From the NCBI GenBank assembly GCA_001970955.1, contig MPUH01000213.1, positions 1 through 64,000 on the forward strand: 64,000 bases of DNA, read 5' to 3'. This document shows, piece after piece, positions 30,857 through 40,378 of this stretch; position 1 is the stretch's first letter, and the number at the start of each line of letters is the position of its first letter. This DNA comes from Stentor coeruleus. Taxonomy: Eukaryota > Ciliophora > Heterotrichea > Heterotrichida > Stentoridae. The notes under the pieces were generated by a model that did not search any database, had not been told where the DNA came from, and was given only the letters and a program-made list of their open reading frames with translations. Made by a program: the position numbers and the translations under genes.

Positions 30857-31837
30857 ATGGATGATGACCCAACTCTAAGAATCCAAAAATTAATCAAGCC
30901 TCCATCAAAAGCTTTAATCCACGAGCGCTTATTCAAAGAGTCAATTCTCTGTCAAAAACTCTCAACTCCTTATCAAAAAAAACTAGAAGCCCAAAAATCA
31001 GAGCCCCTCAGGAATGGTCAAAAAATTGAAGATGCCCTAATCCAATCCAAACATAAAAGCAAAGCTGAAATTTTGCAGCTTAAAAAAAAATACCAATCCG
31101 AAGAGCTAAAATCTCTTCAAAAAGTTCCAAAAATAAACGAAAACTCTAAACTTTTAGCCAGCCGGACATCAAGTTTCCTCACTGACATAAAATCAGCATA
31201 TCTAAAATCCATAATTACTTCATCAAGACCAAGTAGAATAACATTAAATCAACACAGTAGGACAATAAAAACAGCCAGAATCTGCCTTGATGACTTAGAT
31301 TTAAGACCGAGTTACTGTAAAACCCCACATGCATACAAAGTAATCCCAACAAAAGAAAGGCCAATTCATATCCAAACCTTAACAAAAAATTATGAATCTC
31401 CACAAAGTCCAGTTAATCTATTAAATATGGATACTTTATCTAGAAATCAATATTGGATTCAGTTAAAAGCTCAACATTTGGAGAAAATTCAAAAAGAAGT
31501 TTTTGATAAAACAACAAAAGAATGCTTGTTTTCACCTAAACTTGTCCCAAGAATTAATATTAGTTGTATTACCCCTCAGCCTAAATCTTTTAATATATCC
31601 CCTATTAGACAAAAATATTCTATTAGAGGGTCGCAAAATAGTTCGCCTATGTTAAGTCCGAGTAGTGGTTTTAATAGCAAAATATCTAGTCTGAGAGAAA
31701 AGTTTGAGATAAATTGCTATGGATCACTTTCACCACATAGGAAAAAAATTGGCTTTAAGGCTGGAATGAATTTAAAAAAGTTCATGCAAGTTGCCCAGCC
31801 GATGATTAGATATATGTCTCCTAGATATTTAAGGTAA
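30857..31837 (+). CDS. Basic, largely disordered 326-residue protein
   Basis: From ATG 30857 (MDDDPTLRIQKLIKPP). Rich in Lys, Arg, Ser and Pro with helical patches: ERLFKESILCQKLSTPYQ and MDTLSRNQYWIQLKAQHLEK. The short motif CLFSPKLVPR following a helical Lys/Glu stretch occurs in many disordered ciliate cytoskeletal proteins; this is general experience, not a domain match. No enzyme motif, membrane segment or signal peptide. A cortical or axonemal structural role is possible but not shown. Confidence 0.7.
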   Translation: MDDDPTLRIQKLIKPPSKALIHERLFKESILCQKLSTPYQKKLEAQKSEPLRNGQKIEDALIQSKHKSKAEILQLKKKYQSEELKSLQKVPKINENSKLLASRTSSFLTDIKSAYLKSIITSSRPSRITLNQHSRTIKTARICLDDLDLRPSYCKTPHAYKVIPTKERPIHIQTLTKNYESPQSPVNLLNMDTLSRNQYWIQLKAQHLEKIQKEVFDKTTKECLFSPKLVPRINISCITPQPKSFNISPIRQKYSIRGSQNSSPMLSPSSGFNSKISSLREKFEINCYGSLSPHRKKIGFKAGMNLKKFMQVAQPMIRYMSPRYLR

Positions 31838-31912
31838 TTTAATAATCCTTAATGAGGAATTGTATATTTGGTAAATGATTTAAGAATTTAAGTAAGAAAA
31901 TTTATATATCTT

Positions 31913-32030
31913 TTATATAATAATACTCATATACTAATCTAATAAATACTTTCATAGCATAATCTCACTTATATTATATAATAATACTCATATACTAATC
32001 TAATAAATACTTTCATAGTATAATCTCACT
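31913..32030. repeat. 57-bp tandem duplication (61-bp period)
   Basis: Bases 31913-31969 and 31974-32030 match over 57 bases with one difference. The repeat lies between the convergent ends of two genes and encodes nothing recognisable. Confidence 0.9.
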
Positions 32031-32126
32031 ATAAAAATTGTCATGTTTCTACCTTAATTCCTTTTCAATATCTTCATCTAAAACTCAACTATTTCCTACA
32101 TCAATTTATTCTATTAATAACATATT

Positions 32127-33746
32127 TCACACAATAGTAACTTTTGTCTGAGACACACCCTGAAAACCTTCAAGCCACAGTTTTAAGTTCCCAGCTTTAA
32201 AATAAAGTTTGCAAGGCATGCTTATATAAACCCTGCCATCTTCTGTTATCTTAACTTGTGGAAAAGGTGTAACACTACTAATAGTAAATATCTGTAGCCT
32301 AGTATCAAAATGTACAGATAAACCTTGTAATGGGACAAATGACTGAGGTGTATGAGAAATATTTGAAGTAAAACTCCAAAGAATATTTTGGGTTATAACA
32401 AAAAACCTTTCCTTCCAGTCACGATTACATTTATAAGCTAAATGTCCAGAATACGGTTCATTGGTAAAGATCAATTTACTAGGTAATTCAATAATTGGGT
32501 TACGAAGAGTCTGTTTTTGAACTTCTTCATATACCCAAGAAAGATACTTTTCAGAGAAATTTTCCCCATCATGCATTCCTGCAGTGCTTGTAACAAAATC
32601 AGCTCTGCTCATTGGAGAGCTAATCTGCCCATGCAACGAAAAGTCCAACATAATAATATTCAAAGTTAAGCTTTCAACTGATTCTACTGACTTGAAATGT
32701 GATGATTTATCCCAAAAACTCCTAGCAAAGTTTTTAATCACATTATTAGCTCGTGAATTATCAATAGGCAAACTAGCACATCTCATAAGTTTCCTAAGAG
32801 CAGCAAGCAGATTACTTTTCTTAAATGCAAAAAACTCCATATAAGCTTTAGAAAGTTCATCATAAAAAGGTTCAGGGTCAGATAAAATACACCCAAGAAC
32901 TTCAGGGTGTACATCAACTTTATATAAAAACTCTGCCACATAATTATAATCCTGTTCAACTAAACCTGTCAATATAAGTAAAGCTAATCCTTTATACGGA
33001 TTAACATTCAAAATTTTCAAAGCTAGGCTTTCTAATCCTTTACTCAAACATCTAACAACTCCTATTTGATACTCTCCAATTTTCGCCCATTTTTTCACAG
33101 TTTTTTTCTTACTAACTTCAATAGTCAAAGATATAGGTCGTGGGAAAGCTTTTTTTGCTGTAATATCATATAATGTTTTTGGGGAACTTTGCATACGAGG
33201 TGACTCAGCATCTTCAGAACGTTGTTTCCAGTATTTAATAAACTCTTGCTGGGTTATTGTATCACTTGCTAAATCCCAAGGGGTTTCTCCATTCCTGTTT
33301 ATTATAGTAGCATCAGCATTATATTGTAAAAGCAAAGCTACAATTTCTGAATGGGCAAAATAAGATGCTATATGTAAAGAAGCCCATCCTGCACAATCTG
33401 TTATGTTAAGAGAAGCTCGATGATTTAAAAGTACACGAACTACTTCTAAACAACCTTGTCTACAGGCTATATGCAAAGGACTTGTTCTATTTTCATCATA
33501 AGTATCTGCTGGAGCTCCTGATTTGATTATTTGGATCACTTGTTCTGAGTTGTTACTTGCTGATGAGACCATTAAAGATCTTTCTTGGGGGTTGAGAAAA
33601 CGCATGGCTTCGATACAAAGACGACCTTTGGGAACCCCAACTTCTTTGTGGATTGCAAGCTCATCACGGTCTAGTATTGCTGGAGCTAAACAACCAGCAC
33701 ATACAGTTTTTTTCTTTTGAGATGAGTGTGTGACGTTATTTCCCAT
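32127..33746 (-). CDS. Ankyrin - Sec7-like - PH protein with N-myristoylation signal
   Basis: 539 residues from ATG 33746. MGNNVTHSSQ fits the N-myristoylation rule (Gly2, Thr6, basic residues after). Residues ~62-170 hold three ankyrin repeats (TSPLHIACRQGCLEVVRVLL, WASLHIASYFAHSEIVALLL, NGETPWDLAS). Residues ~235-410 look like a Sec7 domain: VAEFLYKVDVHPEVLGCILS, FFAFKKSNLLAALRKLMRC, LTLNIIMLDFSLHG and MSRADFVTSTAGMHDG follow the order of Arf exchange factors. The active loop, normally Leu-Pro-Gly-Glu-Ala, reads SLPIDNSRANN, so the catalytic Glu is replaced or lost. Residues ~425-530 form a PH domain (GHLAYKCNRDWKERFFVITQ, FVPLQGLSVHFD) like that of cytohesins. It is probably a membrane-bound Arf regulator or pseudo-exchange factor. 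Confidence 0.75.
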   Translation of the reverse strand: MGNNVTHSSQKKKTVCAGCLAPAILDRDELAIHKEVGVPKGRLCIEAMRFLNPQERSLMVSSASNNSEQVIQIIKSGAPADTYDENRTSPLHIACRQGCLEVVRVLLNHRASLNITDCAGWASLHIASYFAHSEIVALLLQYNADATIINRNGETPWDLASDTITQQEFIKYWKQRSEDAESPRMQSSPKTLYDITAKKAFPRPISLTIEVSKKKTVKKWAKIGEYQIGVVRCLSKGLESLALKILNVNPYKGLALLILTGLVEQDYNYVAEFLYKVDVHPEVLGCILSDPEPFYDELSKAYMEFFAFKKSNLLAALRKLMRCASLPIDNSRANNVIKNFARSFWDKSSHFKSVESVESLTLNIIMLDFSLHGQISSPMSRADFVTSTAGMHDGENFSEKYLSWVYEEVQKQTLRNPIIELPSKLIFTNEPYSGHLAYKCNRDWKERFFVITQNILWSFTSNISHTPQSFVPLQGLSVHFDTRLQIFTISSVTPFPQVKITEDGRVYISMPCKLYFKAGNLKLWLEGFQGVSQTKVTIV

Positions 33747-34385
33747 TGTATTAGAGATTTTTTAAAGAAAATAGCTAGAGTGAAAGGTTGGGTTGCTTAT
33801 GGTTTTTGAGTTAAAATAAAACTTAAGGATAGAAAGATGATTTTATTAGGTGGAGAATGGTTGAGTTAAGAAGATTTTGTGATTTTAGAGATAGATTTTT
33901 GATTTGGCATGGGTTTTTGATTGAGATCGTTTAGGTTTTGGTTTTGAAAGATTTTGAAGATTTGATTGTTTTAGCGGGAAGCAGTGGGGATTTAAAATTT
34001 TGATGATTATTGTTTTGTTTAAGTTTTTGGAAATAATAAGTAAAAATAATGTGTTGGGTGTTTAGGCTTTAACTCATGTTCACACTTTATGTATGATAGT
34101 TGCTGTTGTTATAAGTCTTGATGATTTTGCTGATAATTTGAGTTTACCAAAAACGACATGAATTTTCTAAAATAAAATATGCCGAAATAGTTTATAATTT
34201 TATGTTCTATCTAATTCATAAAATCGCTACTGCCAATATCATTTAAACAATATTCGATATATATGGCGGGACCANAATAGTTTATAATTTTATGTTCTAT
34301 CTAATTCATAAAATCGCTACTGCCAATATCATTTAAACAATATTCGATATATATGGCGGGACCATTTTGTATGTTATTATTTCAA
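33747..34385. other. Intergenic region with an assembly gap
   Basis: About 640 bases between divergent genes. The part next to the minus-strand start is G-rich on the plus strand (33781-33840 has 16 G and 2 C), which mirrors the G-poor leaders of plus-strand genes. It includes the duplicated gap listed separately. Confidence 0.5.
34186..34364. repeat. Assembly gap (N at 34275) with 89-bp duplicated flanks
   Basis: Bases 34186-34274 and 34276-34364 are identical and separated only by the N. This is the longest of the six gap repeats. Confidence 0.95.
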
Positions 34386-34616
34386 ATGGAAGAAATCAAT
34401 TTTCACGAAATCATCGAGTCTGACAAAGACCCATCAAATTTAAGCAATCAGGCTTTAAATAGACTAATAAGTCGTTTGAATCACCCAAGAGTTAAAAGAC
34501 TTTCATCTGATTCTCTTGAAAAAACCAAAAAAAGGCCATCCACAACTTTTACTCCAATGAAACCAGTCCCCCCTGGCTATGAAGCAACAAAACCTGTTAT
34601 AAGATTCGTAAATTAA
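34386..34616 (+). CDS. Small basic protein, 76 residues
   Basis: From ATG 34386 (MEEINFHEIIESDKDPSN); an in-frame ATG at 34353 would add 11 residues but lies in the gap-linked duplication. The protein is polar with a helical first half (QALNRLISRLNHPRVKRL) and a Pro-rich end (MKPVPPGYEATKPVIRF). No domain recognised. The amino-acid mix and the plus-strand leader support a real small gene. Confidence 0.55.
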   Translation: MEEINFHEIIESDKDPSNLSNQALNRLISRLNHPRVKRLSSDSLEKTKKRPSTTFTPMKPVPPGYEATKPVIRFVN

Positions 34617-34798
34617 CATCTTTAATCAAATAACTAGTGCTAAAAGTGTTATTTTTAGCAATTAATAATACAAGTTTATATTCAACTGTTTCATAATCCT
34701 TTTATTCATATTAAAATATCTATTTAGTTTATGTAAAATCCTAAATTTTGGTTTAAGAAGAATACGCATTAAGACCAAGTTTTAATATAAAAATATTT

Positions 34799-35722
34799 TT
34801 ATTCGTCAAAAATTCTTATTAGACTTGGCAATGATACCCTTTCATAATGCCTTTGACCTGAACTACTTATTATCCCTGCTTGAAAAAATTGTACGGAGTT
34901 TACAGCATCAAAGTGTCCATAAAAATTTTTAAGTACCTCACCCGATGAATTATATTTTACTATAGTTCCGTCATTGTTACCTATTAAAAGGTCTAAGTTT
35001 GTATTTACATCGAAGAGTATTTTTTGGAATGTATTGTGGGTTCTAGGGAATGAAAATAAATTTACAGGCAATGATGGATTTCTTAAGTCCCATAAGAGAA
35101 TTTGGCTGTCTTTTCTACCTCCTACATACAAATAATTTCCTTCAATTATACATTGTATAACTCCACCTTCTTGACCTTCAAGAGCACTTAACATTTTCCC
35201 ACTTCTTCTATCAATAATATAAACTAATCTGTTAAAGCTTCCAAGAAATACAAGATTCTTGTTACAACAAATTGCATTTATTACAGATCTCTGTCTTAGA
35301 ATATCTTGAGAAATCACTTTTTTTGAAGAATTTGCTGTTTCTATATCATATTCATATACAGTATTCCCTAGTGTGGTTAAAAATTTACTATTATCATATG
35401 CACATGCTGTATATGGAGATTTGATTTCACAAAGGTGGTTGTAAATCGGATACTTTTGAATTAATTTTGTAGTTGATGTCTTTCTTAAAGATATTGGGTG
35501 ATCTTTAATCAGTGATAAATAAAATTCTGAGCTTCCTGCCCAAAGATAATCATAAATTGTGTTAGACTCTTGATATTGAACTTTCTTGATGATTTCTTTT
35601 GATAGACTAACTGCAAAAATTTCAATCATTAATCCTTGTCTGACAAGTATATTGGGCTCGCTATATTTGACTGGTGAAAAAAACTCAAAATTAGCTTGAG
35701 CTTCACTTACTAGCCTTGCCAT
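34799..35722 (-). CDS. WD40-repeat protein
   Basis: 307 residues from ATG 35722 (MARLVSEAQANFEFF); an ATG at 35815 would add a hydrophobic 31-residue leader and cannot be excluded. WD-type blades are seen in AICCNKNLVFLGSFNRLVYI, CIIEGNYLYVGGRKDSQILL followed by WDLRNPSLPV, and LDLLIGNNDGTIVKYNSSGE, with the last blade GHFDAVNSVQFFQAGIISSS and RIFDE at the end. It most resembles TCAB1/WRAP53-type propellers in the 'GGRKDxxILLWDLR' block. In animals TCAB1 guides Cajal-body RNPs and telomerase, but assignment here rests on that block. Otherwise it is a general scaffold propeller. Confidence 0.7.
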   Translation of the reverse strand: MARLVSEAQANFEFFSPVKYSEPNILVRQGLMIEIFAVSLSKEIIKKVQYQESNTIYDYLWAGSSEFYLSLIKDHPISLRKTSTTKLIQKYPIYNHLCEIKSPYTACAYDNSKFLTTLGNTVYEYDIETANSSKKVISQDILRQRSVINAICCNKNLVFLGSFNRLVYIIDRRSGKMLSALEGQEGGVIQCIIEGNYLYVGGRKDSQILLWDLRNPSLPVNLFSFPRTHNTFQKILFDVNTNLDLLIGNNDGTIVKYNSSGEVLKNFYGHFDAVNSVQFFQAGIISSSGQRHYERVSLPSLIRIFDE

Positions 35723-36056
35723 TATTACATAAAAGTACACTATTTTAATAGAGATTAAGTATTTTAAAACTAAATCAAACTTTCCAGACCTTAAGAGAAT
35801 CTTTACATTTAGCATTCCAAAGTATTTTAAGTATTTTAAGTATATTATAATATATTATTTAATAATACTTTCCAACATAATATTATATAAAACAATAGGC
35901 TACTCTAAATAATATCATTCTAAACTATATCATGCATATATTAAATACACATCATTCTTCTCTTTTATAAAGTAAAAACAAACAAAATTACATAAAGGCA
36001 ACCACAACATTTATCATAGTTAATAATAACTTTTGAATTAGAATCTTATAGACGAA

Positions 36057-36756
36057 TTAATAAATCACACATAAGCATTGCGTTTCATTTTTAGACGTGT
36101 CAATAACAGCTTGCTCATTAACCTTACTTTCAAGGCTATTTACTATTTTCTGTAATTCTTGATTTTCATATCTTTTCGATGAGAACAATTCCTCATTTTT
36201 NTTTAGCTTTTTCTCAAAAAAATCCCAAAAATTTCCCATATAAAAAAAAATCCCTTTCAAGGCTATTTACTATTTTCTGTAATTCTTGATTTTCATATCT
36301 TTTCGATGAGAACAATTCCTCATTTTTCTCTAATCTTTCATGTAAAGTCTTAACGCTTACTCTCAAATCATTCAATATATTAACAGTCTCATTATCTGGA
36401 GCAAAAGATTCAACAGAATACACGCTTTCACGTAACTTTTTATTAGTTTCTTGGACTGCTTTGTCTCCTGAACGTACATAAAGAGTTGCTTCATTTTTCA
36501 GTTCTGCAAGATTTACTTTAACTGCTTTAAGTAAATCACTTCGAATTGCCATTACAGGACTTGCTCGCTTTTGTTTATCGTCAAAAGGCTCTTCGCTTAA
36601 AATACTTACTGATAAATCACAATATTCGTCGTCTTGACTTTCTATATCGTCAAATGGATTCTTTGTTACAACAGGAGCAGGCTTGACACGTTTAGGGGAA
36701 GCAAGTTCTTTGAAATCGTTATACGTTATGGGTTTGCGATAGCTTGTATTTCGCAT
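36057..36756 (-). CDS. Coiled-coil protein with C-terminal CaaX-like box (duplicated internally by an assembly gap)
   Basis: Starts at ATG 36756 (MRNTSYRKPITYNDFKEL) and ends CLCVIY at 36057. The N at 36201 and a 74-base exact repeat (36127-36200, 36254-36327) split the frame; collapsing one copy gives a single protein of about 190 residues. Residues ~30-70 are acidic and Phe/Asp-rich (NPFDDIESQDDEYCD); the rest is a coiled coil. The last four residues, CVIY, fit a CaaX box with an unusual final Tyr, preceded by another Cys that could be palmitoylated. Layout, length and the KRYENQELQKIVNSLE segment resemble the protein at 6682-7598, so I take them as distant paralogues. Function unknown. Confidence 0.6.
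36127..36327. repeat. Assembly gap (N at 36201) with 74-bp duplicated flanks
   Basis: Bases 36127-36200 and 36254-36327 are identical; the first copy ends exactly at the N. The 53 bases between do not fit the protein and are probably error at a contig end. Confidence 0.9.
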
Positions 36757-37452
36757 TATTTTTATTATGTTAAACAATATCAATAAACTTAATCGATATC
36801 TGGGAAATTTTTAATGTCTAATTTTTGTATCTTATAAAAAATTCACCTAATCATTTTTTATCAGTAATTCAGTCATAAAATTTTTAAAGGGCTACTATTG
36901 TATAAGCTTTTATGAAAATAGTATATATTCATACTAAAACAATTATTAGAGGTAAAATCGAAAAATAAATTTTTATCATAATTCAAAAGATTGCACAGTA
37001 ATATTATCCTAAAATATTTTTCCAATGTTTTTAATTATATATTTGAAAAGCAATCCTCAAATTTTGCCATAATTCATCTTACCAAAATATATATAAGTAA
37101 CTCATGTTTACAATTTTATTTGTGATAACTGTTAAATAATTTATTATTAATTCAAAGTTGTAATATCATTAATAAACTAATAATATTTTATATTAATTAG
37201 TTGCAAGATAAATCACTTATACAAGAATTTCCATAAACATCATTATCAATATCCATTAACAGAATTTTATTGAATAAAATATATTTCAATTATACCTTCT
37301 CAAACCTATACCATCAGCTTTCATTCATAAAATCCTAATAGTCTTCATCATCTCTAGATTTTACCTAATCTTTCAACGCTCATTATCTTTATTATAAGAT
37401 ACCTAATAATTTCTTCTCTATAAATTTTTAGCTTTTTTTATTATAGATAAAC
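36757..37452. other. Intergenic region between divergent genes
   Basis: About 700 bases. The last ~250 before the polymerase start are rich in C, T and A and poor in G. No RNA gene, repeat or remnant seen. Confidence 0.45.
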
Positions 37453-40239
37453 ATGGAAAAGCTAAAAGCTCTAGCTTTTACTTGCAAAGATACCTGCGAT
37501 GTGAAAATAGGATCAATTCTCACAGATGGAATTTTCCGTTATGTTTACAGCTTAGAGACAACTCTTGAGAAAAAAGAAGATACAACATCAATAAGCTTTA
37601 TAACAGTAAGTTTGCCAAAATACAAACTCACAATATATTTGCGTAATCTAGAAGAGGTAATCCAAACTTCCCCAATAATATTCTACATAAAAATCCAGTC
37701 TCGTCCAGCTCTGTTTAGCGAAGTCCAAGTGATGAGTCAAATACGATGGCAACAAGAAGATTTGCAAAAATTCAACCCAGATAAAGACTATGTGGCAAGT
37801 TTAGCTTTCCCAGTGAATTTAGTTATCCGTGTTGAGTTTTCAAAGTATTCCGACATGTTCGACAATTATCTTGACCTAACTAAATGTACTCTAAATTCAT
37901 CAGATATCGTTGAAATATCTTATGAAGATTTAGCTTTTCCAAACTACACAGCAATATTAAACCAAGCTGAAACCTGGCAATTAAAATATATGATTTTAGT
38001 TCTTATCACAAATAGACAAATGTATCTTACAGACTTGAATACAGAAAACATGTATCTAATAAACTCAGCAGTAAATCCAATTGGCATATTAGAAGAAATA
38101 TATTTAAACTATCAAACTTTCTCTGTTGAAGTTTTTAGAGAATATATGGAAGAAGGAGTTATAAACACTCGATTCTATGAAGGCAACACAAATAAAATCG
38201 CTGTGAGAAAAGTGCACTTAACCCCATCAGCCATAATTTTTGAACCTCCAGAAGTTGATGTAAGCAATCGAGTTACAAGAAATTTTACTGACATTCATGA
38301 GGATTATTATCTAAGAATTGCTATTGAAGATGAAAATTCGGAAAAAAAAATATGGACGATGTGTAGTGGGCTTTTAAAAAAATTCAAAAATTTCCTTCAG
38401 TCCTTTGAAGTTGCTGGCCGGCATTATCAGTTTTTAGGTTTTTCAAACAGTCAAATGAAAAACCATTCCTGCTGGATGATCGCAACTGAGTCTGGTTATA
38501 CAGCCGATGAAATTCGTAGTCAATTAGGGGATTTTTCTAGATGTAAAAACAACTCAAAATACGCAAGTCGGCTTGGTTTATGCTTTTCAGGGACATACAG
38601 AACAATAAAGATGAATAGAAAAAGCATTCCTGATATAGAAAGAAATGGTTATTGTTTTACAGATGGAATTGGGAGGATATCTAGAAGATGTATGGATAAT
38701 GCTAAATCTGTTCTTGGGATTAATAGTGAAGAAAATGTTAGTGCACTTCAAGTGAGAATTGGTGGATGCAAAGGGGTTTTAACGTTAAATAATAATTGTG
38801 ATGAAGTAGAAGTCCGCCCGAGTATGGATAAATTTGATTCAAAGGACTCGTATTTGGAAGTTTGTAACATTTCAGCCTATCGTCAAGGGTATTTGAATCG
38901 GCAAATCATCCTTTTGCTTTCTGGACTTGGGGTTGAGGATTGGGTTTTTCTTGGACTTCAAGAAAATATGATCAGGGAACTTGAAAATGCTTTAGAAAAT
39001 GAAGAAGAAGCACTAAAACTCATTGGCCGGCATGATAAAGACCCAAATATATGCGTTTTACGTTATATGCTAACAAATGGCATTAAAATAATAGATGAGC
39101 CTTTTCTCCAACGTATGCTCACAGCTTTGTATCAAAGCCGGCTTACTGATATTAGAAATAAAGCTAGAATTTCTGCACCTGATTCTTTGATTTTGATTGG
39201 AGTTGTTGATGAACATTGTATTCTTGAATATGGACAAGCATTTGTTTTTCCTAGTAAAGAACCTGAACCTATTGTTGGGAAAATTGTCATTGCTAAAAAT
39301 CCATGTTTACATCCTGGGGATATTAGGGTTTTAAATGCTGTTAATATTCCTGAATTACATTATTTGAAAGATGTTTTGGTGTTCCCACAAAAAGGAGATA
39401 GGCCACATCCTAATGAGTGTTCTGGGTCAGATTTGGATGGGGATATGTATTTCATTTCATGGAATCAGAATTTAATACCTCTTGTTGTAAATGAACCCCC
39501 TATGGACTATACTGCATTTCCTGAGATTGATGAAAATCCTTCAATTGATGGGGTAATAGACTTTTTTATAAAATACATGGAATCAGAAAATCTTGGAAAT
39601 ATAGCTAATACCCACTTAGCCCGAGCTGATAAAGATGGGATTTATCATCCTAAAGTTTTAGACTTGGCACAGTTGCATTCAAAAGCAGTAGACTACCCGA
39701 AAACAGGAGTCGCAGCATTGATTCCACAAGAGCACAGGGTAACAGAATGGCCAGATTATATGGACAAGCCTGAAGCTAAATCTTATAAATCAAGCCATGT
39801 GATAGGGCAAATGTATAGATCAATTGTAGATAAAAAAATAAAAGATTTTATTCCACTAGCAGACGACAGGTATTTGAAATTCGGATACGAAAACTGGCTT
39901 TCTGAAGCTAGAACACTATATAAAAAGTATTCAAAAGAGCTTCGAAAACTTATGAGACATTATGATACAAGCAGTGAATTTTATTTTTTAACATATCAAC
40001 CTGGGGATAAACTTGGAAAACATACAAAAGTTGATAATAGGCTGAAAATGCAGGATTTGATTAAGGATTTATATGATAATATGACTGCTGAGTTTGAGTT
40101 AATAACTAATAGACCTGAAGAACAAGAAATGCTTGCTTCAGCTTGCTATTGGATATGCTATTCGAGAGAGAAAAGAAAGGGGAAGCTTGTTCACAAGTTC
40201 CTGTCTTTCCCTTGGATATTTTATAGACACTTGATTTAG
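37453..40239 (+). CDS. Eukaryotic RNA-dependent RNA polymerase (RNA-silencing type)
   Basis: 928 residues, intronless, from ATG 37453. It is the cellular two-barrel RdRP that copies RNA into double strands for Dicer, unrelated to viral polymerases. The catalytic motif is visible as CSGSDLDGDMYFISW at about residues 656-670, with the three metal-binding Asp of D-x-D-G-D. Other family blocks are NGYCFTDGIGRISRRC, VRIGGCKGVLTLNN, RQIILLLSGLGV, GVVDEHCILEYGQAFVF, KIVIAKNPCLHPGDIRVLNA and HPNECSG just before the active site. No helicase is fused. RNAi by feeding is known to work in Stentor, and this enzyme would fit amplification of small RNAs; direct evidence is not in the sequence. Confidence 0.95.
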   Translation: MEKLKALAFTCKDTCDVKIGSILTDGIFRYVYSLETTLEKKEDTTSISFITVSLPKYKLTIYLRNLEEVIQTSPIIFYIKIQSRPALFSEVQVMSQIRWQQEDLQKFNPDKDYVASLAFPVNLVIRVEFSKYSDMFDNYLDLTKCTLNSSDIVEISYEDLAFPNYTAILNQAETWQLKYMILVLITNRQMYLTDLNTENMYLINSAVNPIGILEEIYLNYQTFSVEVFREYMEEGVINTRFYEGNTNKIAVRKVHLTPSAIIFEPPEVDVSNRVTRNFTDIHEDYYLRIAIEDENSEKKIWTMCSGLLKKFKNFLQSFEVAGRHYQFLGFSNSQMKNHSCWMIATESGYTADEIRSQLGDFSRCKNNSKYASRLGLCFSGTYRTIKMNRKSIPDIERNGYCFTDGIGRISRRCMDNAKSVLGINSEENVSALQVRIGGCKGVLTLNNNCDEVEVRPSMDKFDSKDSYLEVCNISAYRQGYLNRQIILLLSGLGVEDWVFLGLQENMIRELENALENEEEALKLIGRHDKDPNICVLRYMLTNGIKIIDEPFLQRMLTALYQSRLTDIRNKARISAPDSLILIGVVDEHCILEYGQAFVFPSKEPEPIVGKIVIAKNPCLHPGDIRVLNAVNIPELHYLKDVLVFPQKGDRPHPNECSGSDLDGDMYFISWNQNLIPLVVNEPPMDYTAFPEIDENPSIDGVIDFFIKYMESENLGNIANTHLARADKDGIYHPKVLDLAQLHSKAVDYPKTGVAALIPQEHRVTEWPDYMDKPEAKSYKSSHVIGQMYRSIVDKKIKDFIPLADDRYLKFGYENWLSEARTLYKKYSKELRKLMRHYDTSSEFYFLTYQPGDKLGKHTKVDNRLKMQDLIKDLYDNMTAEFELITNRPEEQEMLASACYWICYSREKRKGKLVHKFLSFPWIFYRHLI

Positions 40240-40295
40240 ATACTGATGATAAGTTTGAGATTAAAATTAGATAGTTTTGTTATTGTATTTTTTTA

Positions 40296-40375
40296 TGATT
40301 TAAGCCATTCAACAAGAAAATTATTCATGTNTTTAAAGATTGATTTAAGCCATTCAACAAGAAAATTATTCATGT
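40296..40375. repeat. Assembly gap (N at 40331) with 35-bp duplicated flanks
   Basis: Bases 40296-40330 and 40341-40375 are identical, with the N directly after the first copy. It lies between the convergent polymerase and TTL-like genes and touches neither coding region. Confidence 0.9.
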
Positions 40376-40378
40376 TAT

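Noticed and set aside
37453-40239. RNA polymerase as a virus-derived gene
   Set aside because: The D-x-D-G-D motif and block order are those of the cellular silencing polymerase; no other virus-like gene or terminal repeat is near.
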